The position numbers and the translations under genes are program-made. Below are positions 8,007 to 15,782 of a stretch of 64,000 bases of DNA, piece after piece. How positions within the stretch are numbered: position 1 is the stretch's first letter; each line of letters begins with the position of its first letter. The stretch comes from Magnetospirillum sp. UT-4 (GTDB lineage: Bacteria; Pseudomonadota; Alphaproteobacteria; Rhodospirillales; Magnetospirillaceae): contig NZ_CACVCG010000034.1 in the NCBI RefSeq assembly GCF_902729435.1, forward strand, positions 1 to 64,000, given 5' to 3'. The notes beneath the pieces were generated by a model, which was given only the letters and a program-made list of their open reading frames with translations, did no database searches and had not been told where the DNA came from.

Positions 8007-9548
8007 ATGCTGAACAGGCTCCTCGCTGTAATGCTCGTCCTGCTGGCTTCTGGCGGTGCCAGTGCTGACACGATCGTTAACGCGCATTCCGTGGCAGTCA
8101 TCATCGGCAATCGAATCTATGCCAGCGACCAAATCCCGGCAGTGGAGTACGCCCATCGCGACGCGGACGCCATGAAGCGCTATTTGGTCGAGGTGCTGGG
8201 GTATCGCACTGACAACGTCATCGATCTACGCGACGCCACCCAATCCCAGTTAGAATCTGTTCTTGGAAACTCACGCACATTCCAGGGCAAGTTGTGGCAG
8301 TTCGTTAAGGCGGGACAGTCCGACATCGTGGTTTACTTCTCTGGTCATGGAGCGCCCGGCATGAAAGACCGCAAGGGCTATCTATTGCCGACGGACGCGG
8401 ATCCGTCCAGGCCAGAGATTAACGGTTATCCAATCGATCTGCTGATGGACAATCTGGCCAAGATTGACGCCAAATCCCGAATTCTATTCATTGACGCGTG
8501 CTTCTCCGGCGCCACACCCAAAGGCTCCCTCGTTGCCTCAGCCTCAGCCATCCACATTGTTCCGAAGGCCCCAGTTGCCACCCCCGGCCTTATCGCACTA
8601 ACGGCCGGCCAAACTGACCAAATCGCCAGCTGGGACGAAAAGAACCATCACGGGCTCTTTACGGAGCATCTCCTGGATGGCCTTTACGGAAGAGCTGATG
8701 CGATGCCTTATGGGAACGCTGATGGCAAGGTGACGGCGTTCGAGGTCAAGGCATACTTGGATGATGTGATGACCTACGCTGCGCGACGCGAACACGGACG
8801 AATTCAAGTCGCATCACTCTACGCTATGCAGGACACGATACTTGTGTCCCTTCCAAACAGATCGGCTGTCGAGCGCCCTAGACTCCCGAACGACGCTGAA
8901 CCTCAGGTTGCTGTTCGAGGCACGCCATCTGGCGGGAATTCAACGACTTCCACCGCGATAACAAATGAACGCGTGATGCGAGGTGGTCGCCTCTACGACA
9001 ATTGGTACAAAGAACTAGCCGTCTCTCGCCCTAACGACCCACATCCTGCCTACCCGTTATCAGGTAAAGCTCCCAAAAATTCATGGAGGTGCCCTGCTTG
9101 CCATGGTTGGGACTATACCGGAGAAAGGGCTGTCGGTTTTCAGGGAGTTGTGAATGCGAAAGGCATGAGCGAGCAAGAGATAGTGAGAATTCTGCGTTCG
9201 GCCCCGCACTCCTATCCCATAAACCGAATCTCTGACTCGGATTTGTTGGACCTCGCAGCTTTCATATCGCACGGCCAAATTGACATGTCACTTTTCATCG
9301 ATTTGCAGCAGAACATAGCGCGAGGACGTGCCGAGCTTGGGAAGGCGCGGTACCTTTCTGAGTGTGTCAGTTGCCACGGTGAAGATGGAAAGCAGCTTCC
9401 AGGCGCCTTGCCGTTGGGAATGGCGGCGGATTACCCTGCTGCCTTGCTGCATAAAATTGTCTTCGGGCAACCTGGTGAGACAAATCATTCATTCAACCAG
9501 GGAGGAGCGGCACACCTGCTGGCCTACATCAGAACTTTACCTCGTTAA
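8007..9548 (+). CDS. Secreted caspase-like protein fused to two c-type cytochrome domains
   Basis: A 513-residue protein. Signal peptide (LAVMLVLLASGGASA) with cleavage before Asp, so the protein is soluble or peripheral in the periplasm. Residues about 25-280 form a caspase domain of a different subgroup from its neighbours: SVAVIIGNRIY, His114 in FSGHGAPG, Cys165 in IDACFSGA. After a Ser/Thr linker come two haem c sites: CPACH (Cys362, Cys365, His366; WRCPACHGWDY) and CVSCH (Cys453, Cys456, His457), each in a small helical domain; candidate axial Met residues are in NAKGMSEQE and PLGMAAD. Export and CXXCH motifs agree, because haem c is attached in the periplasm. It closes the caspase operon. 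The fusion suggests a redox- or electron-transfer-linked protease; this role is inferred. Confidence 0.8.
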   Translation: MLNRLLAVMLVLLASGGASADTIVNAHSVAVIIGNRIYASDQIPAVEYAHRDADAMKRYLVEVLGYRTDNVIDLRDATQSQLESVLGNSRTFQGKLWQFVKAGQSDIVVYFSGHGAPGMKDRKGYLLPTDADPSRPEINGYPIDLLMDNLAKIDAKSRILFIDACFSGATPKGSLVASASAIHIVPKAPVATPGLIALTAGQTDQIASWDEKNHHGLFTEHLLDGLYGRADAMPYGNADGKVTAFEVKAYLDDVMTYAARREHGRIQVASLYAMQDTILVSLPNRSAVERPRLPNDAEPQVAVRGTPSGGNSTTSTAITNERVMRGGRLYDNWYKELAVSRPNDPHPAYPLSGKAPKNSWRCPACHGWDYTGERAVGFQGVVNAKGMSEQEIVRILRSAPHSYPINRISDSDLLDLAAFISHGQIDMSLFIDLQQNIARGRAELGKARYLSECVSCHGEDGKQLPGALPLGMAADYPAALLHKIVFGQPGETNHSFNQGGAAHLLAYIRTLPR

Positions 9549-9805
9549 GGGTATCAGGATGAGTCGACTGCTGCCTCGCAGGGAGGGATGCCGGAAATGC
9601 GACCGACCATCATTGTGGTCATTCTCTCGGCCAACCTGAGGGCCTGCACAGGAGCGCCACTTGCCTTCAGGATCTCGTCGCCGATGCGTATTGGTGATGG
9701 CTGCTAGCCCCAATACAGTTCACTTAACGATAACGATGGCGGCGACGATGTCGAATTCAGGCAGCGGCGGGTCGCCTTTCTTCCGGAGATGGTAGCCGCT
9801 CATCT
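9549..9805. other. Intergenic flank of an IS insertion, with a small truncated frame
   Basis: No complete gene. On the minus strand a 27-codon frame (9720-9803, MSGYHLRKKGDPPLPEFDIV...) starts 3 bases from the IS66-like end at 9806, so it may be the stub of a gene cut by the insertion; I cannot identify it. The rest contains no motif that I recognise. Confidence 0.3.
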
Positions 9806-9877
9806 GTAAGCGTCCCCTGACGGCTGCCTTGTGGCCGCTGCTCGGATCGGCGAGGAGATAGGCGTAAGGAGGTCCTT

Positions 9878-10069
9878 ATGCCTATGCCAAAGACTATGGA
9901 GATTCTGACGTCGGTGGAGCGCCGTCGTCGCTGGACGAATGACGAGAAACGCCAGTTGGTTCTGGCGACATTGGCGCCCGGCGGTTCGGTTGCGTCGGTG
10001 GCCCGCGGTCGCGGGGTGTCGGCCAGCCTGCTGTATGCATGGCGGCGGGAGGTGCTGACCGGTGCGGAG
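9878..10069 (+). pseudogene. IS66 family orfA (TnpA) fragment
   Basis: About 64 residues with the Arg-rich start and helix-turn-helix of IS66 OrfA: MEILTSVERRRRWTNDEKRQ, then a PGGSVASVARGRGVSASLLY segment and AWRREVLTG. OrfA is normally 100 residues or more and is followed by orfB and orfC, which are missing here. A ribosome binding site (AAGGAGGTCC) precedes the ATG. Confidence 0.75.
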
Positions 10070-10163
10070 CGCCGCCGGTTCGGCTACCGGCGCCTCGGGC
10101 TGTTGCTTTTCAGGGAGGGCGTGGTGATGAACCACAAGAAGCTGCTGCGGCTGTACAGCACCA
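10070..10163 (+). pseudogene. IS3 family orfB transposase fragment
   Basis: About 31 residues in the same frame as the IS66 piece: RRRFGYRRLGLLLFREGVVM then NHKKLLRLY. This matches the conserved RRxxGYRRL...L...G..VN.KRV.RLY block upstream of the DDE domain in IS3-type transposases. The DDE catalytic domain is absent, so it cannot move itself. Confidence 0.65.
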
Positions 10164-10421
10164 AAGGGCGTGACGATCCACTCTGCATCGGCGAACGACC
10201 AGGTGTCATCGACTTTGCCTGCGGCAAAGCACGGGCTGTTTTCGTATTTCCTAATGCGGGGGCTGCAAGGCGAGGCGGACGGCGACGGCGACCGACGAAT
10301 CACCGACGCCGAACTCCACGATTTCCTCGGTAGGCATGTGCCTTCGTTGGCGGCCATGCAGGGGCGGTCACAAACGCCACAGATGGTCGGAGCCGCTGCG
10401 GACCCGCTGGTTGTCTGGTAG
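10164..10421 (+). pseudogene. C-terminal fragment of another caspase-like protein
   Basis: From about 10164 the frame reads VTIHSASANDQVSSTLPAAK, HGLFSYFLMRGLQGEA and QGRSQTPQMVG, which aligns with the C-terminal end of the three intact caspase lipoproteins. Everything upstream, including the catalytic His and Cys, has been replaced by IS sequence. An EF-hand-like DGDGDRRITDAEL insert is visible where the paralogues have GGGRTITAAKL. This is the last piece of what was at least a five-gene caspase array, and it lies tail to tail with the anti-sigma-like gene (2-base gap). Confidence 0.8.
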
Positions 10422-10422
10422 T

Positions 10423-11106
10423 TCAGCGGCCCGGCATCACGTCTGGTGACTCGGGGGAAAGCGTCGGGGCACCCTGCCTAGCGGCAGGAGCGGCCTCTTC
10501 GGCCCCCGCAGGCTTCGGAAGCTGCTTCCTGGTCGGGACGACATCCTCGGACCCTGCGGGCACCATGGCCGGTGGCTCCTTGGCCTTAGGCTGGGCCACC
10601 TTCGGAGGCTCGGCCGGGGCCTCCGGCTTCGCGATCAGCGGAGCCTTCGGATCGACGGGGCCTGCCTGACGGCCCATGATCAGGACGGCGGCGAGGGCCG
10701 CCAGAGCCAAGCCGATGCCGGCGCCAACCAGTTGCCAGCGTAGCCATGATCCCCGAGACGTTGGCATGGCTGCCTGTCGAGGCTGGGCCGAGCCGATGGC
10801 GGCGTTGACCAGATCGGCAGGAGCCGCCGTCCTCTCCGCATCGACGGCCTCCAGGTACGCGGCGACGGAAGCAAGGTCATGCAGTGCTTCGGGGGAGGCA
10901 GCGAACACGGCGTCGGCTTCGCCTTGCCGTTCCTTGTCGGAGTGCCCGTCCAGTCTGGCGGCCATCATCTTTGGCGTGGCCTCCGACGGCCGTCCGTCAC
11001 CGCCGACACGGGCCGACAACTCCGCGACCAGCCGGATACGACCCTCGTCTGCCCTGCTTTCCTCGGCCATCAGCCGCTCGATCAGCGAATGCGGTGTGTC
11101 GGTCAC
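10423..11106 (-). CDS. Single-pass membrane protein, probable anti-sigma factor
   Basis: About 227 residues from a GTG at 11106, chosen because GGAAGGGAGAG lies 9 bases upstream; a longer frame to 11202 would overlap the sigma gene. The N-terminal cytoplasmic part (about 120 residues) is helical and acidic and has no Zn-binding HxxxCxxC motif. A transmembrane helix follows (WQLVGAGIGLALAALAAVLI), then about 75 residues of Pro/Ala/Glu/Lys-rich, low-complexity sequence facing the periplasm. It sits 25 bases after a sigma factor gene in the same direction, the usual place for the cognate anti-sigma. The assignment rests on topology and position rather than on a recognised domain. The disordered, Lys/Arg-dotted periplasmic tail would be easily reached by proteases. 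Confidence 0.55.
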   Translation of the reverse strand: MTDTPHSLIERLMAEESRADEGRIRLVAELSARVGGDGRPSEATPKMMAARLDGHSDKERQGEADAVFAASPEALHDLASVAAYLEAVDAERTAAPADLVNAAIGSAQPRQAAMPTSRGSWLRWQLVGAGIGLALAALAAVLIMGRQAGPVDPKAPLIAKPEAPAEPPKVAQPKAKEPPAMVPAGSEDVVPTRKQLPKPAGAEEAAPAARQGAPTLSPESPDVMPGR

Positions 11107-11131
11107 GGGGGCGTCTCTCCCTTCCACCACA

Positions 11132-12058
11132 TTAGACGGATGCCCGCCAAAGTTTGACGGCAGGATTTCGTTCGAGGGCGTCACGGAGGCGCCCCATGAC
11201 ACGTTGCTTGAGTTTGTATATCTCTTCCACCGGTCGCCCCATCAATCTTGCCACCTCTCGTGCAGGGAGAGGCTCGCCGGAACCGAGGGCAATGCGCATA
11301 TAAAGCTGTTCCGCATCGGTAAGTGCGCAGCTTGCCTCCCTCAGGGCTTGCGCAGCAGCCTCCAGCGTCAGCTCGTTTTCCTTTTCGATCATCAGGTCTT
11401 CCGCGGTTCCTTCCCCCGAAGCGATATCGGTAGCGCCGTCAATGGGAACGCTGACCATTGCGCTCCGCGGCCCATCCGCTGTACCTGTCACGCCAGACTT
11501 CTTCCGTCGGGACGCGGTGCGCCGGATGTGGTCGATGGCGAGCCGGTCTACCGCTTGTAGGATGAAGCCCGTGAAGCTTCCCGAGCCGGAATACGACTTG
11601 ATACGCTTGAAGCCATCGGCAACCAAAGCCAGGCAGATTTCCTGGTAGGCGTCCCGTCTGATTTCGTCAAACTCCGGACCCGGCATCCGACGTCGAAGTA
11701 TCCTGTCGATATCACGGCGGAAGAAATGTTCGAAGGCAGCCCACGCCTCCTTATGCCTGCCTTCTGAAATTCTTCGCATCAGCCGTTCCGCGAGAAATTC
11801 GCGCGCATGCAAGGCGACAAAAGTGTTGATCGAACCGGTGCCGTCGTATTGCCGAAGGCAACGAAACCCATCCGCGCGCAATGCATCGAAAACGGCTGTA
11901 AACGCTTCCCTTGCCTCAGGTTCCTCGCAGCAAGCGATTGAACATGCCGTCCAAGTCGTATCAGCCACGCGCTGCACGAACCCCGCCCATGCCTGCGTGG
12001 CATCTGTAAGCACCAGACGGACTAATTCGAGGTCTACGGCAGGACGGTCCTTGGGCAT
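11132..12058 (-). CDS. Sigma-70 family (ECF-like) sigma factor with duplicated region 2
   Basis: About 308 residues from ATG 12058 (GTG 12088 is possible). Two segments look alike: about residues 45-100 (TAVFDALRADGFRCLRQYDG, GSINTFVALHAREFL, LMRR) and about 125-180 (EICLALVADGFKRIKSYSG, GSFTGFILQAVDRLAIDHIR). Both fit the sigma region 2 pattern (F..L..D.F..I..Y.G.GSF..F...A...A...IRR). The C-terminal region 4 is clear: ALTDAEQLYMRIALGSGEPL, then PAREVARLMGRPVEEIYKLK, a helix-turn-helix that reads the -35 element. Normal ECF factors are about 180-200 residues with a single region 2. It is probably held by the downstream membrane protein. It lies tail to tail with the caspase array and is the obvious candidate to regulate it, although no shared promoter motif was established. 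Confidence 0.65.
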   Translation of the reverse strand: MPKDRPAVDLELVRLVLTDATQAWAGFVQRVADTTWTACSIACCEEPEAREAFTAVFDALRADGFRCLRQYDGTGSINTFVALHAREFLAERLMRRISEGRHKEAWAAFEHFFRRDIDRILRRRMPGPEFDEIRRDAYQEICLALVADGFKRIKSYSGSGSFTGFILQAVDRLAIDHIRRTASRRKKSGVTGTADGPRSAMVSVPIDGATDIASGEGTAEDLMIEKENELTLEAAAQALREASCALTDAEQLYMRIALGSGEPLPAREVARLMGRPVEEIYKLKQRVMGRLRDALERNPAVKLWRASV

Positions 12059-13006
12059 GGCTGGAGAACCACGTTGGGGTGCGGACACAACTCAGCTTCG
12101 CATTCCGCTGATGATTGCACGCGGCTATTCCGCGCGAAGACGTGCGCCCGTTCCAGACGAAGGCGCGCAGCTTTGATGTGCGACGCCTTTCGCCTGCCGG
12201 CCGCCAACTAGGTTGAATGAGGACATGGTTGTGGGTCAAGGCTCCTTGATTTTGGCGGAGGGAGTGGGGCGCCGGCCCGGGTCTGCCACAGCCGCATAGA
12301 TTATCGGGGGCGCTCCGCACCCGACGAGTTCGTCCCCGCCGGGACGAAGGCCAGAGCGAGGTCGTTCCCTCCGATGCTGTCCCCGCCACAATCGCGGGAC
12401 CAACGCGGACACCACACCACATTGACCCGCTCCAGCCATCCAAGGCCATGCTGTGGCGGTGACCCCGACCACGTAGAGAACCATGAGCCCGGCGGTGACG
12501 TATGCGAGAGGGCTTGACAGGCGCGATTAGAGAACGTCCGGGGACACGCCCCCGGAAGGCACCGGCTTCCCCCAGGTACAACAACAGCATGAGTTCGGTC
12601 CCAATTCGCGCGCACATGGGGCGTTTTGGTGTCGTATCGGACCAAGACGACACCACATCGGCACAACATCGCCCCGTCTTGCCCCCTATGTGCCGGTTTT
12701 CGTATCAAGTGGAGAAATGTAGGTGGGCGTAGACCTACGGAATGGAATTTAGTGACGAGGTTGTGCCGTAAAACGCCGCTATGGTCGCGCTATCGGGCTG
12801 TGTTTGTGGCAACACGTGCCAATGAAGTGCCGTTGTCGCAACAGCGTGTCGATGTCGGGCGTTATCGCCACAATTGCACACCGCAACGCCACGAATGCGT
12901 GCCGGTTCTGCGCCGGTAGCCATTAGTTGCAGTACCCACTGCATGGATGGGCGCCGACACGGCCGACCTACCCATTTTTCTCGGAGATGTCGGGCAAATG
13001 TGACAG
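12059..13006. other. Long intergenic/decayed stretch with one clear hairpin
   Basis: About 950 bases without a gene I can support; the open frames here have no recognisable protein features. One perfect inverted repeat, GGTGTCGT/ACGACACC, lies at 12628-12635 and 12647-12654 around an 11-base loop and could be an operator or an attachment-like site. The right part (12735-13006) follows the truncated end of an IS110 gene and appears to be unrelated flank. Confidence 0.4.
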
Positions 13007-13520
13007 GGACCGGAAGGAAATCCAGCCGCGCCACCAGGCCGGCGAACGAGCCCTTGCCCTGGGCGGCGATGATGCCGAACTCGGCCAGATGGGCGCGGAT
13101 GGCGCAGATCAGCATGGTCCGCTGCCCTACCAGCAGATCGCGAGCCCGGTGCAGCATCAATGCCGCCTGTTGGTCGGCGGTCTTCACCGCCACGAACTGC
13201 ATGTGCGGCCTGGTTACCGCCTCGCAGATTGCCGCCGCGTCCGCCGCGTCGTTCTTCTTGCCAAGCTTCACGTAGGGTTTGACGTGCGCCGGCGGCAAAA
13301 GCCGGACCTCATGGCCCAGCACCGCGATCTGCCGCGCCCAGTAATGCGAGGTGGCGCAAGCCTCAAGTCCCACCAGGCATGGCGAAATCTTGGCGAAGAA
13401 CTTCAGCAATTCCGCCCGGCGGAGCTGACGCCGCACCACCACCGCTCCTTCCGCGTCGATCCCGTGCACCTGGAAGACGTTCTTGGCGATGTCCAAACCG
13501 ATCGTGATAACCTTGTCCAT
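13007..13520 (-). pseudogene. IS110 family transposase, C-terminally truncated
   Basis: The first 170 or so residues carry the DEDD (RuvC-like) domain of IS110 transposases: Asp in TIGLDIAKNVFQVHG, Glu in CLVGLEACATSHYWAR, and the Asp pair in GKKNDAADAAAICEA. The frame then continues for about 90 codons of unrelated residues, and the C-terminal Transposase_20 domain with its catalytic Ser is missing, so the gene is dead. ATG 13520 is the family's usual start (MDKVITIGLDIAK). Confidence 0.8.
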
Positions 13521-13599
13521 GGACGGCCCCCTCTATGGTCAGTTTCCAACGACCACTGTGGCGCATTGCGACGCCGGGGAGCAGGGGCCGTCCACCCCA

Positions 13600-13623
13600 T
13601 CACCGTAATTCATCACCGTAATT
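13600..13623. repeat. Two short REP-like remnants
   Basis: TCACCGTAATT occurs twice in a row here, just upstream of the IS110 fragment. The same word forms the core of the repeats around the RAYT gene at 44.8-45.7 kb, so these are probably decayed members of that REP family. Confidence 0.5.
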
Positions 13624-13729
13624 CTGGTCTGCCTTTCTTTGGCGGTCAATCCCATCACCTTTGCATCGATCTTTGAGCCCAGCGCTCGGTGTGGCAACTT
13701 AAGGGAGCGAAGCTTGCAAGGGGGGCCCC

Positions 13730-14338
13730 ATGGAAGGGCGCATTATTCTAAAATATGACGGTGCCGCCGCGTCTGATGGCGAAATGGATGCCTACGCGGT
13801 AGCCGAAGCCATTCGTTCGTTTTCCGACTTCACCCGTGCCCTGGGAGATGGCGTCTACGGGAAAAACTCTCAGACCAAGGTGAGCGTAAAAGCGTTCAAG
13901 CAGGGCTCACATGAAATCGAGTTTTATTACCGGATTGCCGAGGCCTCCGCTGTGGTGGTTTCCGCGATGGGCGGAATGCCATCCCCTAGCGATCTCTGGA
14001 CTTTGGCGAAAGAATGTTTCGCGTTGATCAAGCATCTTGATGGCGAACCGCCAAGACGTGTCCAAAAGGCTGGAGACGGGGCGGTCATGGTGGAAAACAA
14101 CCATGGAACGATCAACAACTTCGCCGGAGCGACCGTCAATCTCATCATGCAGCCCCGCGTCAGCCGCGCGGCATCCGGTTTCGTAAAGCGTCCGCTCACG
14201 ACCAGTGCAACGCGCCTCAGTGCCGCCCGCTTCGCGAGGCATGCGCTGCCGCCGGCATCGTCCCGTCGGTCACCTTCCACGCCTTGCGCCACACCCACGC
14301 GTCACACTTGGCGATGCGCGGCACGCCGCTGGTGGTGA
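13730..14338 (+). pseudogene. Hypothetical protein, truncated and run on into integrase sequence
   Basis: The first 140 or so residues look like a real protein (MEGRIILKYDGAAASDGEMD, acidic and helical, with the stretch GDGAVMVENNHGTINNFAGA near the end). From about 14160 the residues become Arg/Ser/Pro-rich because the frame passes through a tyrosine recombinase gene read in the wrong frame. The original 3' end is therefore lost. The start ATG has a GGGGGGCCCC stretch upstream and may still be translated. I do not recognise the family. Confidence 0.55.
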
Positions 14339-14469
14339 TCGCCGCTCAGCTCGGCCACAGCGATACCCGCATGGTGGAAAAGCACTACGCCCACTTGGCG
14401 CCGTCCTACGTGGCAGAGACGATCCGGAAGGGGTTTCCGAGGCTTGGGTTGCTGACTGCGGGGCTATGA
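14170..14469 (+). pseudogene. Tyrosine recombinase/phage integrase, C-terminal fragment
   Basis: In this frame the sequence reads PLREACAAAGIVPSVTFHAL, RHTHASHLAMRGTPLVVIAA, QLGHSDTRMVEKHYAHLAPS. It includes the HxLRH box (His-Ala-Leu-Arg-His), the LGH box and the catalytic Tyr in EKHYAH. The N-terminal and core-binding domains are missing. It is joined on its left to the truncated gene at 13730, so an integrative element once stood here. Confidence 0.8.
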
Positions 14470-14572
14470 CTGAAGTATGTGCTTAGGTTTAACTAACAGG
14501 TCGTCATAGGAAAAACGAGGGGTTACGGTGACACTGCACTTAATTCAAAGGTCCTCTTTTCCGCCCCCGCCT

Positions 14573-14881
14573 CCCGAATTGGGAACCATGGAGCCCGGAC
14601 AAGCGGCCAGCCTCTCCGGCCTGGCGCCCGTCGCGAGACAGTCGGGGCGGTGGACCGGAAAGGCATTCATCCGTGGCGGCCGCGCCAACGTCCGGCAAGC
14701 CCTCTACATGCCCGCCTTGGTCGCCATGCGTTTCAATCCGGACCTGAAGGCCAAATACACCCAGCTCGTCGCAGCCGGGAAGCCGCCCAAGGTCGCCATC
14801 ACCGCAATCATGCGAAAGCTCATCGTCTTGGCAAACGCCCTGCTCAAGGCAGGGCGTCCATGGATGCCAAAAACCGCTTGA
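14573..14881 (+). pseudogene. IS110 family transposase, C-terminal fragment
   Basis: About 100 residues of the Transposase_20 domain: ELGTMEPGQAASLSGLAPVA, then SGRWTGKAFIRGGRANVRQA, LYMPALVAMRFN, and KPPKVAITAIMRKLIVLANA. It is on the opposite strand to the N-terminal IS110 fragment at 13007-13520, so the two are probably from different insertions or an inverted one. A REP-like word (GTTACGGTGACACTGCACTT, starting at 14522) touches its left side. Confidence 0.8.
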
Positions 14882-15006
14882 TCAACACGGATACTCTAGG
14901 GGCCGAGCGGCGCACCGCGTTGGAAATGGGGTGCCGTCCAGCACCAAGAAGGGGGGCTTGGCCGCCATGGACTTGACGGGCGCGGGGAGTGTATATACAT
15001 AACTGT

Positions 15007-15306
15007 ATGGACAAAGGGGTGGCGGTGCATTGGACCTGGGACCCGGTGAAGGCGGACATGAACATGCGCAAGCATGGGGTCAGTTTTGACCTGGCCGCGC
15101 GCTCCCTTGGTGATCCGCTCGCGCTGACGCTGCCGGACCCATATGCCGCACAGGAACGATGGCGGACAATCGGCTCGCCGAGTGCTGCCGGAGCCGTGGT
15201 CCTCCTTGTCGTCCACACCTGGCCCGATGACGGCGACATTCCGGGCCGCATCATCAGTGCCCGTGTCGCCACCAGCCACGAAAGGCGCGCCTATGAAGAA
15301 GGGTAA
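15007..15306 (+). CDS. brnT: BrnT-type toxin
   Basis: About 99 residues from ATG 15007 (earlier GTG 14989 is possible). The N-terminus has the family opening WTWDPVKADMNMRKHGVSFD, and the C-terminus ends in RIISARVATSHERRAYEEG, the conserved RIISAR...ERR.YE block of BrnT (DUF497) ribonuclease toxins, which have a RelE-like fold and stop translation by cutting RNA. The middle (TIGSPSAAGAVVLLVVHTW) fits the R.iG....g..l.vvh.. strand. It overlaps the antitoxin start by 14 bases, as usual for brnTA. It lies in a stretch of mobile-element remains, where such modules are common. Confidence 0.8.
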   Translation: MDKGVAVHWTWDPVKADMNMRKHGVSFDLAARSLGDPLALTLPDPYAAQERWRTIGSPSAAGAVVLLVVHTWPDDGDIPGRIISARVATSHERRAYEEG

Positions 15307-15577
15307 CCCGCAGCCGTTGACGCCCGAATTGCAGGCGGAGCTTGACGCCCTCGCCGCGCGGCAGGACGGCGGGATCGACACCGGCGACATGCCGGAGGTC
15401 ACCGACTGGAGCGGTGCCATCCGGGGCGCGTTCTTCCGCCCGATCAAGAAGCCGCTGTCGCTCCGCCTGGATGCCGACGTGATCGCCTGGTTCAAGAAGG
15501 ATGGCGAGGGCTATCAGACCCGCATCAATGCCGCCTTGCGCGAGTACATGGATCGGCATGGCGCGGATCGGCGCTGA
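15293..15577 (+). CDS. brnA: BrnA-type antitoxin
   Basis: 94 residues from ATG 15293 (MKKGNPQPLTPELQAELDAL); the open frame is longer upstream, but the overlap with brnT and the family length favour this start. The C-terminal half (SLRLDADVIAWFKKDGEGYQ, TRINAALREYM) is a ribbon-helix-helix DNA-binding domain typical of BrnA. It should neutralise BrnT directly and repress the brnTA promoter, as known for the family. Confidence 0.8.
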   Translation: MKKGNPQPLTPELQAELDALAARQDGGIDTGDMPEVTDWSGAIRGAFFRPIKKPLSLRLDADVIAWFKKDGEGYQTRINAALREYMDRHGADRR

Positions 15578-15782
15578 AGAGCGAGAAGCAGGATGGAGTT
15601 ACGGTGCCGCCGCACTCAACTCAGATGTCCGCATACCTTCCACCACCTCCCAAAGCAGCCCCCTCCCGTCCGTCGCTGCGGGGCATCAGCCCGCTCACGC
15701 CGGCCGCCTCTGGCAAGCGCCATGACCGGACAACGGCGCCGTCGTATAGTGGGCTCCGTCACCGCCGGAAAAGGCCCGTCCC

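Larger units (their letters stand above)
9806..10163 (+). mobile_element. Composite remnant of IS66-type and IS3-type elements
   Basis: The left edge GTAAGCGTCCCCTGACGG is a typical IS66-family terminal inverted repeat start (GTAA...). It is followed by the start of the IS66 orfA gene, which breaks off and continues into a piece of an IS3-family transposase. No right end is present; the element ends directly against a caspase gene fragment at about 10164. At least two insertion or deletion events are needed to explain this order. Confidence 0.65.

Noticed and set aside
12059-12735. Several overlapping minus- and plus-strand frames after the sigma gene
   Set aside because: None has family-like motifs, good start sites or consistent codon use.
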